A DNA stretch of 19,505 nt from QQUD01 sp039029915 (GTDB lineage: Bacteria > Chloroflexota > Anaerolineae > Promineifilales > Promineifilaceae). The notes beneath the pieces were generated by a model. The model saw nothing but the letters and a program-made list of their open reading frames with translations, was not told where the DNA came from and ran no database searches. Where the stretch lies: the NCBI GenBank assembly GCA_039029915.1, contig JBCCFD010000101.1, positions 1 through 19,505 on the forward strand, given 5' to 3'. Below, piece after piece: positions 1 through 7,707 of this stretch (position 1 is its first letter; the number at the start of each line of letters is the position of its first letter). The translations under genes were made by a program, and so were the position numbers.

Positions 1-1
1 C

Positions 2-778
2 AGGCAGTATGATCGACTTATTGCGACCTATGCCAAGATGGGCGTTAAGTCGATGATCATTCTTAATCAGGAAACGGTTTGGGGGAAAGCGCCTTGGGCC
101 GGTAGCAATGATTGGGATGGATACGCGGCTGAATTTGCTGAAATGGCGGGTCAAATTGCGGCCCACTACCGGTCTTATAAAGATCGGGTGGCGTTTGAGA
201 TTTGGAATGAAGGGGATTTAGACCACAATGCGGCATCAGTTTATGTGCCGCCAGCACAGTTTGCCAAAATCCTGTCTAGTTCAGCCAAGGCGATTAAACG
301 GGCGGCGCCTAAGGCGATTCGGATATTTGGCGGGTTGGCGACTGGGCCACAAACGGCCGTTAAATATCTCAATGACACTCGCGCCGCCTTAGGAAACGAA
401 CTGCCCGTTGAGGCGATTGGTATCCACCCCTATGGTCGCTGGGCGACTAAGGCCCCGTTTGATTGGGGGCAGCGGTTTGGCACTTTAGGTCAAGCAATTA
501 ACGAATACAAAGCGGGCACTAACGGTATTCCACTGTGGATTACCGAAGTTGGTGTGGCTGATGACAATGAGATTGGCCCTCAATATTATCAAGGCATCAG
601 CGAATATATCCGCGATATGTTTAAGACGACAGATGCTCGATACAAAGCGGACGTGCCTGTTCTGGTATGGTTTGCATGGTCTGATTTTATGCGCAACGCG
701 GGGGTTGTGACGAAGGATGGACGCCGAAAATCGGCCGTTTATGCTGCCTTCCAAGATGTGCGGGATGGGACCCTTTGA
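2..778 (+). CDS. Glycoside hydrolase, clan A type (TIM barrel), 5' end outside window
   Basis: The frame is open from base 2 to a TGA at 776-778, so the gene begins before the window; 258 residues are visible. An internal ATG at 38 is in mid-domain and is unlikely to be the start. Two clan-A hallmarks are seen, counted from that ATG: IWNEGD with Glu58 as candidate acid/base and LWITEVGV with Glu170 as candidate nucleophile. A barrel-strand motif GIHPYGRW lies between them. The spacing fits GH39/GH5/PslG-like hydrolases of plant or exopolysaccharide, but the family and substrate cannot be fixed. The C-terminus ends soon after a WFAWSDF strand, so no accessory domain follows. The secreted hydrolase at 6601-7707 has the same architecture. 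The gene is convergent with the SPFH operon. Confidence 0.8.
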   Translation, partial: RQYDRLIATYAKMGVKSMIILNQETVWGKAPWAGSNDWDGYAAEFAEMAGQIAAHYRSYKDRVAFEIWNEGDLDHNAASVYVPPAQFAKILSSSAKAIKRAAPKAIRIFGGLATGPQTAVKYLNDTRAALGNELPVEAIGIHPYGRWATKAPFDWGQRFGTLGQAINEYKAGTNGIPLWITEVGVADDNEIGPQYYQGISEYIRDMFKTTDARYKADVPVLVWFAWSDFMRNAGVVTKDGRRKSAVYAAFQDVRDGTL

Positions 779-779
779 T

Positions 780-814
780 ATTTGCGATTTACGATTTTAG
801 ATTTACGATTTGAA
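780..814. repeat. Short tandem heptamer repeat (consensus ATTTACG, 5 units)
   Basis: Directly after the hydrolase stop codon lie five consecutive 7-base units close to ATTTACG, at 780, 787, 794, 801 and 808. The units are degenerate at one to three positions but keep perfect 7-base phase. This is like the STRR class of cyanobacterial intergenic repeats. No coding role is seen. Confidence 0.7.
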
Positions 815-893
815 ATAAAGGTAAAGCTAGCTTGAGCTAGAGGAAGGTATTTGACGAGATTATTTGCTGTATTCTGTCATACCCTATGTTTCT

Positions 894-951
894 AAAACAA
901 AAAGAGCTAGATGGAAGCAAGTGATGTTAACAAAAAGCTTCCCTCTAGCTC
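894..951 (-). terminator. Intrinsic terminator of the SPFH operon
   Basis: Arms 904-918 and 937-951 are complementary at 14 of 15 positions around an 18-base loop. In the minus direction the hairpin is followed by TTTTTGTTTT (903-894). It sits 24 bases past the SPFH stop codon, so it should end the minus-strand operon. A partial copy of the arm (GAGCTAGAGGAAG at 834-846) could pair alternatively. No U tract follows on the plus strand. Confidence 0.7.
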
Positions 952-974
952 TATCTCTTTACGCTAGTTCTCAA

Positions 975-2039
975 TTAGCCGCTGAGGAATGCTTCCATAT
1001 TGGCCTTACTAATTCGATAAGCGCTACCGATTTTGCGGGCTTTGAGGTCGCCAGCTTCAATAGCTGCGATAACGTCTTCTGGTGAGACCTGCAGAATTTC
1101 GGCCGCTTGTTGTGGTGTCATCACATCAGGCATGCCGCCACCACCTTGCTGTGGAGCGGGGGCCGCTTGCTGTGGCGGCGGTGGGGCCTGTTGATACTGC
1201 TGCGGCTGCTGTTGCTGTTGCTGCATGGCGGCCATCCCCATAGCTCCCAAACCAATTTCGGCAATACCGCCTGCGCCCCCACTGGGGTTGTTGGCAGCGT
1301 CCACAAAGGCGTCGGCCTGTTGCTTTTGAACGTAGCTCGTGCCATACCCCATGTTAGTAACAACTTCGAGAGATTTAGGATGAATACCCATGCGAATATT
1401 GAAATCAACAAGGGTCAGCCCTAAAGCGTCAAACTCTGGTTGGAGCAGGCCGATGAGCAGGTCGTTGAGATCTTGCGAGAAGGATTGGAGCTGAGCGGGG
1501 CCTAATCCTTTGGCTTCAGCCAATTCGCTCATTTTATCCTGCATCATGATGCCCAATTTAGGGTCAAGACGCTCTTTGAGCTGCAGCTGACGCACGCTTT
1601 CGCGGAAAGCATCCATTGCCATCAGGAAGCGGAATGGATTGTTGACGCGAATGACGTAGGTGCCGTTTCCCACGATGGCGGAGGCCCCAGGGGGACGGTT
1701 AAGGTGCTCGATAACGATGGGCTGCTGGGTGCCCCATTTCATGTTGATGTCGGTGGTTTTGATATAGTAGACGTCGGCTGTGAAGACATTTTTGCCGCCT
1801 GTGAATAGCCGTTCGGCCCAGTCGGTTAGGAATGGGATATTGGCGGTAGTGAGGACGTGGGTGCCAGATTCAAGAGACCCCATATTTTCGCCACCGCGGA
1901 CGAACACGGCCGTTTCTCCTGGATTCACGATACAAGGAGAGCCTAATTTGATATCTCCTAATCCACCGGGCGGGAATTTACGAACAACTTCATCTCTTAA
2001 CCAAGAATCAATCGCGACGCGGTCAAATACTTTTGCCAT
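975..2039 (-). CDS. SPFH/virion-core-like protein with C-terminal excisionase-type HTH
   Basis: 354 residues; the ATG at 2039 follows GGAG with a 6-base gap. The first ~265 residues match the YdjI/'virion core protein' branch of SPFH (band 7) proteins: an N-terminal GDIKLGSPCIVNPGETAVFV segment, then a beta/alpha body ending in a helical region. There is no signal peptide or clear TM helix, so it is probably membrane-associated from the cytoplasm. A linker rich in Gln, Pro and Gly (~268-306) leads to residues 307-354, which read as an HTH_17/MerR-like excisionase domain (MTPQQAAEILQVS, then GDLKARKIGSAYRIS). Known relatives often end in a zinc ribbon or GYF-like domain, so a DNA-binding tail is unusual. 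It is the last gene of the four-gene minus-strand operon. The SPFH assignment is firm; a role in membrane-stress sensing is inferred from family and context. Confidence 0.85.
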   Translation of the reverse strand: MAKVFDRVAIDSWLRDEVVRKFPPGGLGDIKLGSPCIVNPGETAVFVRGGENMGSLESGTHVLTTANIPFLTDWAERLFTGGKNVFTADVYYIKTTDINMKWGTQQPIVIEHLNRPPGASAIVGNGTYVIRVNNPFRFLMAMDAFRESVRQLQLKERLDPKLGIMMQDKMSELAEAKGLGPAQLQSFSQDLNDLLIGLLQPEFDALGLTLVDFNIRMGIHPKSLEVVTNMGYGTSYVQKQQADAFVDAANNPSGGAGGIAEIGLGAMGMAAMQQQQQQPQQYQQAPPPPQQAAPAPQQGGGGMPDVMTPQQAAEILQVSPEDVIAAIEAGDLKARKIGSAYRISKANMEAFLSG

Positions 2040-2066
2040 TTGTTTTCTCCAAATTGTTTAGCGATA

Positions 2067-2141
2067 AGCTATGGGCTTTGCGCTTTGAGCTCTGAGCCTT
2101 AGGCTGTGTAAGCCCTAATTACGAATTACCAATTACGAGTT
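2067..2141. repeat. Two heptamer tandem arrays in an intra-operon spacer
   Basis: 2067-2108 holds six 7-base units near RGCTTTG (for example GGCTTTG and CGCTTTG). 2114-2141 holds four units near ACGAATT. The two arrays differ in sequence but share the 7-base period. They fill most of the 130-base spacer between the SPFH gene and its upstream neighbour. Confidence 0.7.
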
Positions 2142-2169
2142 TCTTTATGGGGATAAACCCAGTGCAACT

Positions 2170-2718
2170 CTAAATATCTTCTGAAATGCCTTTAATAACC
2201 TCATCACGACCAGAAAAGGTTTCGTTAGCTTGGCGCAAGACGGCCGTTAAGTCACGAATACCTGCGCCGATGTCTCCATCTTCTTTGGCGGCTTTGGTAA
2301 GGGCGTTGGTTGAGGCTTCAATTTGATCAACATGGGTGATCATTGATTCATCAAACGCGTAAATGCGAGCTAAATCTTCCTCATTGACTTTAACGGCGTC
2401 AAAAAAGCCAGCATAGCCTACCGGGGCATCTTTGATTTTGCCAATGACTGCATTGAACAACGTGTCGGCGCGACCTAAAGGCTCTGCGTGATCAATCGCT
2501 TTGATAATGTCATGGCTAATATCTTGATGGACGGTGCTAAAGTTTAAGCGGATGCCGTCTAATCGGGTGGCCAGCGTTTCACGGAGCAGTTGGTCCGCGT
2601 CACGACGCTTTCCTTTTTCCATATAGCCACTTAATCCGGGAACCTTACTCAAAAGGTTTTCCAAGTTTGACGCTTCGCCCTGAATTTTTGTAAATAGGTC
2701 TGAGATATGTTCTTTCAT
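2170..2718 (-). CDS. Helical protein of unknown function in the SPFH operon
   Basis: 182 residues from the ATG at 2718, chosen because AGGAGGG stands 5 bases upstream; an alternative ATG at 2742 would add 8 residues and put the ribosome site inside the gene. I do not recognise the family. There is no TM segment or signal peptide and no Cys pair. The sequence is rich in charged and Ala/Leu residues with heptad-like spacing, so it is probably all-helical and soluble. The position, between the SPFH gene and the zinc-ribbon membrane protein, is in the cluster where some bacteria carry the coiled-coil membrane protein PspA. It could be a functional stand-in, but no PspA motif is seen, so this is only inference. 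Confidence 0.75.
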   Translation of the reverse strand: MKEHISDLFTKIQGEASNLENLLSKVPGLSGYMEKGKRRDADQLLRETLATRLDGIRLNFSTVHQDISHDIIKAIDHAEPLGRADTLFNAVIGKIKDAPVGYAGFFDAVKVNEEDLARIYAFDESMITHVDQIEASTNALTKAAKEDGDIGAGIRDLTAVLRQANETFSGRDEVIKGISEDI

Positions 2719-2740
2719 TGAACCCTCCTGTGTTAGGAGC

Positions 2741-2812
2741 ATTTCAGCAGGTCAGCCCTTCAGCATTTCAGCATTTGCTGACTAGCTGCTCAGCCGAATT
2801 GCTGACTTGCTT
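2741..2812. repeat. Octamer tandem array with internal inversion (9 units)
   Basis: Nine 8-base units fill the spacer exactly. The first four end in TCAGC (2741-2772). The next units carry the reverse complement GCTG/GCTGA at the same phase, with one TCAGC-type unit among them. The array therefore changes orientation midway and can fold as a long imperfect hairpin. Its first bases overlap the alternative, rejected start of the downstream gene. Confidence 0.65.
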
Positions 2813-2813
2813 A

Positions 2814-3347
2814 TTATTCTAAAAAATACTCTGTGCCGCACCAGGGGCATTTAACAACCCCCTTGCCAGCTAGTTCTAATTCACCTGTACAGTTGTAGCA
2901 ATTTTTAAGCTCGCGCAGCTCATTGGCTTCACGCGAATACAAAATGCCTTCTTCCCAATTAATATACCCAGAATAAAGTCCCATACCCACCAACTGGTAG
3001 ATGATATCGTGGACTTTTTCTCGGGTGCTGTTTGTTTCGATGACAAGGTCGCTTATGTGAATTTGGCCTCTTGCTTTGACCATATCGAGCACTTTTCTGG
3101 ATTGGGCCGCATCAGCAGCAACGGCCGTATCTTGACCCCCTTGCCACAAAAAGAAAGCCCCAAAGGCCAGCTGCGGCAGGACAAGTACAATTAAACCAAC
3201 CGCCATTCCCAGCGTTGCCGCACCTGCAGTCAAACTGCCTTCACTCCGGTAGGTATTCATTAGCACAACGATAATAATGCCAACCAATACACCCCCGACA
3301 AGAAGGGCAATCCCTATAAACCGTCCCATGTTTGGATTTTTTAACAT
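2814..3347 (-). CDS. Two-TM protein with winged-helix-like region and C-terminal zinc ribbon
   Basis: 177 residues from the ATG at 3347; a TTG directly before it at 3350 is possible but less likely, and no good ribosome site is seen for either. TM helices lie at about residues 10-31 and 43-69. They are followed by a soluble region (~83-140) that reads like a small winged helix (VKARGQIHISDLVIETNSTR, then a second helix). At the end is a zinc ribbon with Cys150, Cys153, Cys167 and Cys170 (CYNC and CPWC). This recalls the zinc-ribbon membrane protein YdjG of the Bacillus pspA-ydjGHI operon, though the domain order here is different and the protein is shorter. It is part of the minus-strand operon, between the DUF2207 gene and the helical protein gene. 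A role in recruiting partners to the membrane is inferred. Confidence 0.75.
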   Translation of the reverse strand: MLKNPNMGRFIGIALLVGGVLVGIIIVVLMNTYRSEGSLTAGAATLGMAVGLIVLVLPQLAFGAFFLWQGGQDTAVAADAAQSRKVLDMVKARGQIHISDLVIETNSTREKVHDIIYQLVGMGLYSGYINWEEGILYSREANELRELKNCYNCTGELELAGKGVVKCPWCGTEYFLE

Positions 3348-3350
3348 CAA

Positions 3351-3434
3351 TTTAGCTATAAGCTCTTAGCTTTAGGCTGTAAGCCGTTCTCCTTTTTTCA
3401 TGTTACATGTTGCAAGTAGCACGTTGCAAGTCGT
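3351..3434. repeat. Two heptamer tandem arrays upstream of the zinc-ribbon gene
   Basis: 3351-3385 has five units near TTTAGCT. 3400-3434 has five units near ATGTTGC/ACGTTGC. Both keep a strict 7-base phase and are separated by a short T-rich stretch. They lie in the 166-base spacer between the DUF2207 stop and the zinc-ribbon start; the rest of that spacer is a pyrimidine-rich run with no clear hairpin. Confidence 0.65.
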
Positions 3435-3513
3435 TTATTACCTTGTAAATGCCTCCCTCTAACTCATTTCTCTACTTTACTCTTTTTTCTCTTTTCTCTA
3501 GCCCTATATCGAG

Positions 3514-5421
3514 CTATCCAAAGCCGGCGCTGCCGCCGCCACCGCTGCTAAAACCACCCCCGCCGCTAAAACCGCCGCTGAATCCGCCGCTGCTTCCCCC
3601 GCTGCTTTGGCTAGGCGGTGTACTTTTCATGACGCGTGATGATGAGTTGAGCATGCGGGTTAAGCCTGATGACATGGAGGATAATCCACCAGCTAAATTG
3701 CCTGACATCCCTTCTAAAGAAGGGCGTCCACCTTCACCACCGCCGATGGGGCCAGATGATGAAGTAGAACGGCCGTAGCCGTAACCACCCCGCGTTGAGT
3801 AAGGATAATACCACGGTGGCGGTGGCGTGTGGGGAATCCGAGCAAATTTACGAATCCACGAGCGTTCAATGCCAAAGGCCGTTGCGTAGGCTAAATATTT
3901 TTCAAATTTTTCAGTTGCTTGTTCAATATCCTCTAGCTTTTCAATGCGCTGGAGATAATTTTTAAATGCATCCCACTTGGCCGCTTCTTCGGCGCCTTTA
4001 CGCGTTTTGCGCGGCATGTGGCGGGAAACATAGATGAGCATCGCACCCGTAAGCGCAATAACGACGCCTGGGCAAAGGGCGACACCCGCTATGGCCTCGG
4101 GTAAAAAGCCAGCTATTACAAAAGTAGACACCCCACCAAGGATTAAGACACCCCAACCCAGCACGGCAAACGAGTTTCGGGTGCTCTGAGGGGAAGCGGG
4201 GACGTAATCGAGGGCAACAAGCTCATCGTATAGCATGTTCTGGATTTTAGGGATGGCCGTATGAAACTTATATTTTAAGTCATCCAGCTCCACCCAATCA
4301 TCTTGCCTAAAAATGCGATTGTAGAAGTAACGTTCGTACTTGCGCAGCTCACCCTTGCCGGTGCTTTCTTTGGTAAACGCATAATCATTCCGCCCCATCT
4401 CTTTGATGGTGAGGTAGCCGCGTTCCCCCAAATCCACAATCGAAGAGAGAATGTCTCGCATATCTGCGCGTTCATCGACCAATGTGCCAACAAGCGCCGG
4501 TGGCAAATTAGACGGTGGCTCGGTGATATATTCAGGTGGCGTGATGGACAGTTCTGGGTCACGACCGCGAACATACCACAAGGCTAAAACGCCAAGAGGC
4601 CCACCAAACAGAAACAAAACAGCAATAACCACAACAGTGAGTTGCGTTGCATCGTTCCTTTGTAACGAGCGTTGCCACTGCGATTCTGGAATTTGCAAAG
4701 CGCCATGCGGGATTTGAGTGCGAGTTTCAAACACATCGCCGGAATAGATGAATTCATTGGCGGTGAAGGTGACGGTACGGCCGTCTTCACTAACAGTTGT
4801 TGTAACTGCATTGCTGTTGCCATTAATCGTTCCTTCAGCTAAATAGCCGGAGCCATCAAAATATTGCTGTGGGGCAACGCCCCGCGGCAAAACTAAGGTG
4901 ACGCGGCTTTGTTCAACTCGTGAGGAAAGCAGGTCCGGCGGCAATGGCTTCCAAAAGATTTGGTCGCCATCCCCTTCTTCTAAGGTGCCAACAATAACTG
5001 GGTTTCTAACTAGATAGGTAATCGTGTAGGTACGCTCGCCAATGGCTGGCTCAAAATACCAGTCAATTCGGACCTCATCATTATCGTTGCGAACGGTATA
5101 GGTTCCCGGTGTGCGATTAGACACCTCGCGATATTGATTATCCCCTTCGCGCAGGCTAATCACTTCAATACCATCGTTTTGTCCTTCGAGCCCAGTGGGG
5201 ATGGTGCGGAAACCAAAAGTAAAGGTATCACCGCTAAAAACCAAGGTCTGAGTTTCTGATATTTCGACATCGCCGTTGGCGAGGAGGGTCATATGGCTGT
5301 CGAATTTTTTCCAGTGAAAGGATTTGACTTGAGCAGATGCGGTAAGTGTTGGAAAAAATAGAAGGAATAAGAGGGTAAGCGCAAAAAGTCTGATTTTTGA
5401 TTGTTTGAGGAGTTGTATCAT
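3514..5421 (-). CDS. DUF2207 (YdjH-like) membrane protein with Gly/Ser-rich C-terminus
   Basis: 635 residues. A signal peptide covers residues 1-30 with likely cleavage after ASA. An extracytoplasmic beta-rich DUF2207 region (~31-255) follows, with one TM helix at ~261-284. A cytoplasmic part (~285-415) has a typical RGRDPE start, then come a TM pair at ~417-439 and ~442-466 and a charged helical segment. The tail is rich in Gly, Ser and Phe (GGFSGGFSGGGG), a normal feature of this family. The length and layout match DUF2207 proteins. It is the first gene of the minus-strand operon that ends with the SPFH gene. In Bacillus the corresponding YdjH is encoded beside PspA, YdjG and the SPFH protein YdjI, which points to envelope-stress work here. 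The biochemical activity is not known. Confidence 0.85.
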   Translation of the reverse strand: MIQLLKQSKIRLFALTLLFLLFFPTLTASAQVKSFHWKKFDSHMTLLANGDVEISETQTLVFSGDTFTFGFRTIPTGLEGQNDGIEVISLREGDNQYREVSNRTPGTYTVRNDNDEVRIDWYFEPAIGERTYTITYLVRNPVIVGTLEEGDGDQIFWKPLPPDLLSSRVEQSRVTLVLPRGVAPQQYFDGSGYLAEGTINGNSNAVTTTVSEDGRTVTFTANEFIYSGDVFETRTQIPHGALQIPESQWQRSLQRNDATQLTVVVIAVLFLFGGPLGVLALWYVRGRDPELSITPPEYITEPPSNLPPALVGTLVDERADMRDILSSIVDLGERGYLTIKEMGRNDYAFTKESTGKGELRKYERYFYNRIFRQDDWVELDDLKYKFHTAIPKIQNMLYDELVALDYVPASPQSTRNSFAVLGWGVLILGGVSTFVIAGFLPEAIAGVALCPGVVIALTGAMLIYVSRHMPRKTRKGAEEAAKWDAFKNYLQRIEKLEDIEQATEKFEKYLAYATAFGIERSWIRKFARIPHTPPPPWYYPYSTRGGYGYGRSTSSSGPIGGGEGGRPSLEGMSGNLAGGLSSMSSGLTRMLNSSSRVMKSTPPSQSSGGSSGGFSGGFSGGGGFSSGGGGSAGFG

Positions 5422-5511
5422 TCAAGAATTTTCCGAATTGCTTGGTTGGAAATGGGAACCTGCTATTTCGCTCTAGAAGCCCGCATAAGGTTGAGTTGAG
5501 CAAAACAGTCA

Positions 5512-5565
5512 GCAGTTTTCAGGATTATTTACGTCATAACCTGTTAGACACTTCCGGAAAACTGC
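5512..5565. repeat. 54-bp inverted repeat in the leader of the DUF2207 operon
   Basis: GCAGTTTTC (5512-5520) and GAAAACTGC (5557-5565) are perfect 9-base arms around a 36-base centre, with AGG and CCT able to add inner pairs. The element lies just downstream of the proposed minus-strand promoter, within the leader. It could be an RNA fold or operator; nothing decides which. Confidence 0.45.
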
Positions 5566-5574
5566 ACTAAGAAC

Positions 5575-5602
5575 ATTATAATGAATCATCGTGGTTTTAC
5601 AA
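5575..5602 (-). promoter_or_regulatory. Candidate sigma-70 promoter for the DUF2207-SPFH operon
   Basis: On the minus strand, TTGTAA (5602-5597) is separated by 16 bases from a perfect TATAAT (5580-5575). The transcript would start near 5568, giving a leader of about 147 bases before the ATG at 5421. It is the best minus-strand promoter match in this spacer. Confidence 0.45.
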
Positions 5603-5672
5603 TGTCTGAGAGGTATTAACGCCTGAAAGTGTGTTTATAAGATAGCTTGGAAAATTTCTCAAGCAATCATGA

Positions 5673-5700
5673 GTAGGGAAATAGCGCGCTATTTCCCTAC
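5673..5700 (-). terminator. 28-bp perfect palindrome at the substrate-binding gene stop
   Basis: Bases 5673-5700 form a perfect palindrome with 14-base arms, centred on GCGC. The arms include the stop codon TAG (5699-5697). As RNA it gives a very stable stem, but the minus-strand bases after it have only a weak U tract, so termination is likely rather than certain. A palindrome also suits a protein-binding site. Confidence 0.5.
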
Positions 5701-6599
5701 TTAAACCACTTTGCAAAAATTTGGGTTAGCTGTCCTGATACAGTTACAGATTCAAGCGATTCGTTAAGCTTATCTAAAAGCTGTTCGTCTTCGACGTTGA
5801 CGACAATGACGAATGGATCAACGGTGACGGGGTTAGCAACGGCCGTTAATCCCACATTCCGCCCTAAAAACAGCCTCGCCGTAATCGAATCAACTAGGGC
5901 CGCATCAGCTTGAGAATCCAAAACGGCTGTTAATGCGGCATCCCCCGTTTCTTGAGGCAAGATGGTCAAATCGCCTAAATTCTTTTGCCAAACGGTGGCT
6001 TCGACATGACCCTGCGCCCCCAGTTCGACCGCTAAGGAACGGCCGTTGAGATCACGCATGGCAGAAACGGCCGTTTCTCCCTCTCGGACAACTAACAGTT
6101 CGCCAGCATTGAAATAAGGGTCACTGTACGCAAAATCGCGCTGCCGTTCAGGGATAATGACCATACCCGAGATTAGGACATCGACCTGCCGTGTGCCCAG
6201 CGCATCATATAGCCCATCATACCCAAACCAAACAAACTCAATGCTAACACCAAGCTCTTCACCAATGGCATTAGCTAAATCAATATCAATGCCCTGCAGT
6301 GAACTGCCGTCGTCAAATTCAAACGGAGGGTAGGTCGGATCGAGGCCAACTCGCAACGTGCCCCGTTCAGCAATTAAATCGAAGGAGTTATCTTGTGAGC
6401 GACAGCCGATTGTGAGCAGGATGGTGAGTAATAGGATGAGTAGGCTAGGGTGATGCGACTGAATGTCGCTTGGTGATGGGGTGATGGAGCGATGGGGCGA
6501 TGAGGCGATAGGGCGATGGGGCAATGGGGCGATGGAGCAATGAGACGATATGCTAATATGCTGACATGCTAACGAGCTGACATGCTGACATGCTGACAT
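5697..6599 (-). CDS. Amino-acid ABC transporter type substrate-binding lipoprotein (SBP_bac_3)
   Basis: 300 residues from the ATG at 6599, which has AGGA 7 bases upstream; an ATG at 6617 would add 6 residues. A hydrophobic segment ends in the lipobox LTIGC (Cys66). After it comes a family-3 solute-binding domain: RGTLRVGLDPTYPPFEF, GIDIDLANAIGEELG, and YSDPYFNAGELLVV. It should bind a polar amino acid or similar ligand outside the membrane. The ~50 residues before the hydrophobic segment are abnormal: they are the translation of an octamer DNA repeat and show an 8-residue period (ACQH and PHR motifs). No nearer ATG, GTG or TTG was found, so either the n-region is very long or a rare start is used. 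No permease or ATPase gene is beside it. It is the last gene of a three-gene unit. Confidence 0.8.
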   Translation of the reverse strand: MSACQHVSSLACQHISISSHCSIAPLPHRPIASSPHRSITPSPSDIQSHHPSLLILLLTILLTIGCRSQDNSFDLIAERGTLRVGLDPTYPPFEFDDGSSLQGIDIDLANAIGEELGVSIEFVWFGYDGLYDALGTRQVDVLISGMVIIPERQRDFAYSDPYFNAGELLVVREGETAVSAMRDLNGRSLAVELGAQGHVEATVWQKNLGDLTILPQETGDAALTAVLDSQADAALVDSITARLFLGRNVGLTAVANPVTVDPFVIVVNVEDEQLLDKLNESLESVTVSGQLTQIFAKWFK

Positions 6600-6607
6600 G
6601 CTAATTT
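6472..6607. repeat. 136-bp octamer tandem array inside the 5' coding region
   Basis: Seventeen 8-base units are in phase. Ten near GGCGATGG occupy 6472-6551 and seven near GCTGACAT occupy 6552-6607, the last degenerate. The array covers the start codon and N-terminal codons of the substrate-binding gene and reaches the stop codon of the upstream hydrolase gene. It is the longest array of this kind in the window. Confidence 0.8.
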
Positions 6608-7707
6608 CCTGTCGCATACGCTTTTAACTCATCATAAATTGGTTTATTTATAAACTCTGGCGTGACAAGCGTGAAGTAATCCATATAGCTTTTGGTGGGG
6701 GCGGGGAAGCGGAACGCCCAGAGGGCCATCGATTCAACATAGGGCCAATTTTCCTCAGCGTAGCGATAGGCGTCTAGCGTGTAGCTAATGCGCTGACCGG
6801 GGCGCACTGCTTTGGTCCAGCGCGGATGGTCGTTCCAGCCTGTCTCGGTGATGAAGATAGGTGTGTCTGCATCGTCATAGTCAAGCATGATGTTACGAAT
6901 CAGCTCAACCCGCCGAAAGTTAAGTAGTTCAGGGTCTGGGTCTGAATCGGGCGGGAATTTGAAGCCGTAAGTATGAACGGCGAGGCCATCAAAATAGTCT
7001 GCTCCCCCAGCGGCGTACATGCCATCCAGATAAATGAGGTCGTTAAGCCCCCAAGGTGAGCCTGCTGGTTCAATCGTGGGGGCTAAGGCACCGCCAAGAA
7101 TCATCACATCAGGATTAACTGCTTTGACAGCTGGATAAACGGTGGCTAGAAGCTGAACGTAATCAACGGCCGTTGCTTGGCGATAGCCCCACTCAAAGCT
7201 GAGGTTTGGTTCATTGCCCACAATAATATGAGTCACCTTCCCTTCGTACCGCTCAGCAAAAGCGGCCGTGAAAGTGGCAAAATCTGCATAGCTGTTGGCG
7301 TCGAGATAGTTGAGTGGCGTGTCAGGCGGTCGCGCCCAGTCTGGCGTTAAGCCAACGCGAGCAATGATTTGGAGCCCTTGGGCATGGGCGTGATTAATGA
7401 CGAGATCCGGATGCTCCCAAGCGATACCCCCATCAGCAGCATGATAATAAGCCCATGGAAATAGTTCAACAATTGTGGTGGCGCCCATTTCCCGAACTAG
7501 CTCTAAAGTTCTTTGAATTTTCCATTCCTCAACCTCATCTGTTAGGCGAGTGTGAACAGCCATGATGGGATGATTTGTTTCTACCGTTTGAGGGTCTCCA
7601 AATGATATAAGGACAGGATTGGGTTGAAGCAACGTGAGGAGTATTAAAAAGAGCAAACCTTTGCCCAAAATTGGTAAAGGCTTACTGCTGAAAAATGAAC
7701 GGATCAT
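6601..7707 (-). CDS. Secreted clan-A glycoside hydrolase (GH39/PslG-like)
   Basis: 368 residues from the ATG at 7707, chosen because it overlaps the upstream stop as ATGA and directly precedes a signal-anchor sequence (hydrophobic residues ~15-35). A longer frame from 7752 would overlap the upstream gene by 49 bases. The barrel has IIVGNEPNLSFEW with Glu166 as candidate acid/base, GLAVHTYGF, and PIFITETGWND with Glu288 as candidate nucleophile. The hydrolase fold is clear; the substrate is not, though PslG-like enzymes cut exopolysaccharides. It is translationally coupled on both sides: a 4-base overlap with the nucleotidyltransferase gene and a single base before the ATG of the substrate-binding gene. 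It shares architecture with the hydrolase at 2-778. Confidence 0.8.
   Translation of the reverse strand: MIRSFFSSKPLPILGKGLLFLILLTLLQPNPVLISFGDPQTVETNHPIMAVHTRLTDEVEEWKIQRTLELVREMGATTIVELFPWAYYHAADGGIAWEHPDLVINHAHAQGLQIIARVGLTPDWARPPDTPLNYLDANSYADFATFTAAFAERYEGKVTHIIVGNEPNLSFEWGYRQATAVDYVQLLATVYPAVKAVNPDVMILGGALAPTIEPAGSPWGLNDLIYLDGMYAAGGADYFDGLAVHTYGFKFPPDSDPDPELLNFRRVELIRNIMLDYDDADTPIFITETGWNDHPRWTKAVRPGQRISYTLDAYRYAEENWPYVESMALWAFRFPAPTKSYMDYFTLVTPEFINKPIYDELKAYATGN

Noticed and set aside
779..974. Small plus-strand gene starting near 864
   Set aside because: The frame runs through the terminator hairpin and antisense to the SPFH end, and it has no ribosome site.
1107..1424. Frames on both strands within the SPFH gene (Leu- or Arg-rich)
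   Set aside because: They mirror the Gln/Pro/Gly linker codons of the SPFH protein and have no ribosome site or family likeness.
3449..3778. Plus-strand frame rich in Pro and Leu
   Set aside because: It is the antisense of the Gly/Ser-rich tail of the DUF2207 protein; the low complexity alone keeps it open.
6472..6607. Possible CRISPR or coding repeat domain
   Set aside because: The period is 8 bases, not 3 or ~60, and the translated peptide matches no known domain; it is a DNA repeat read through by the frame.
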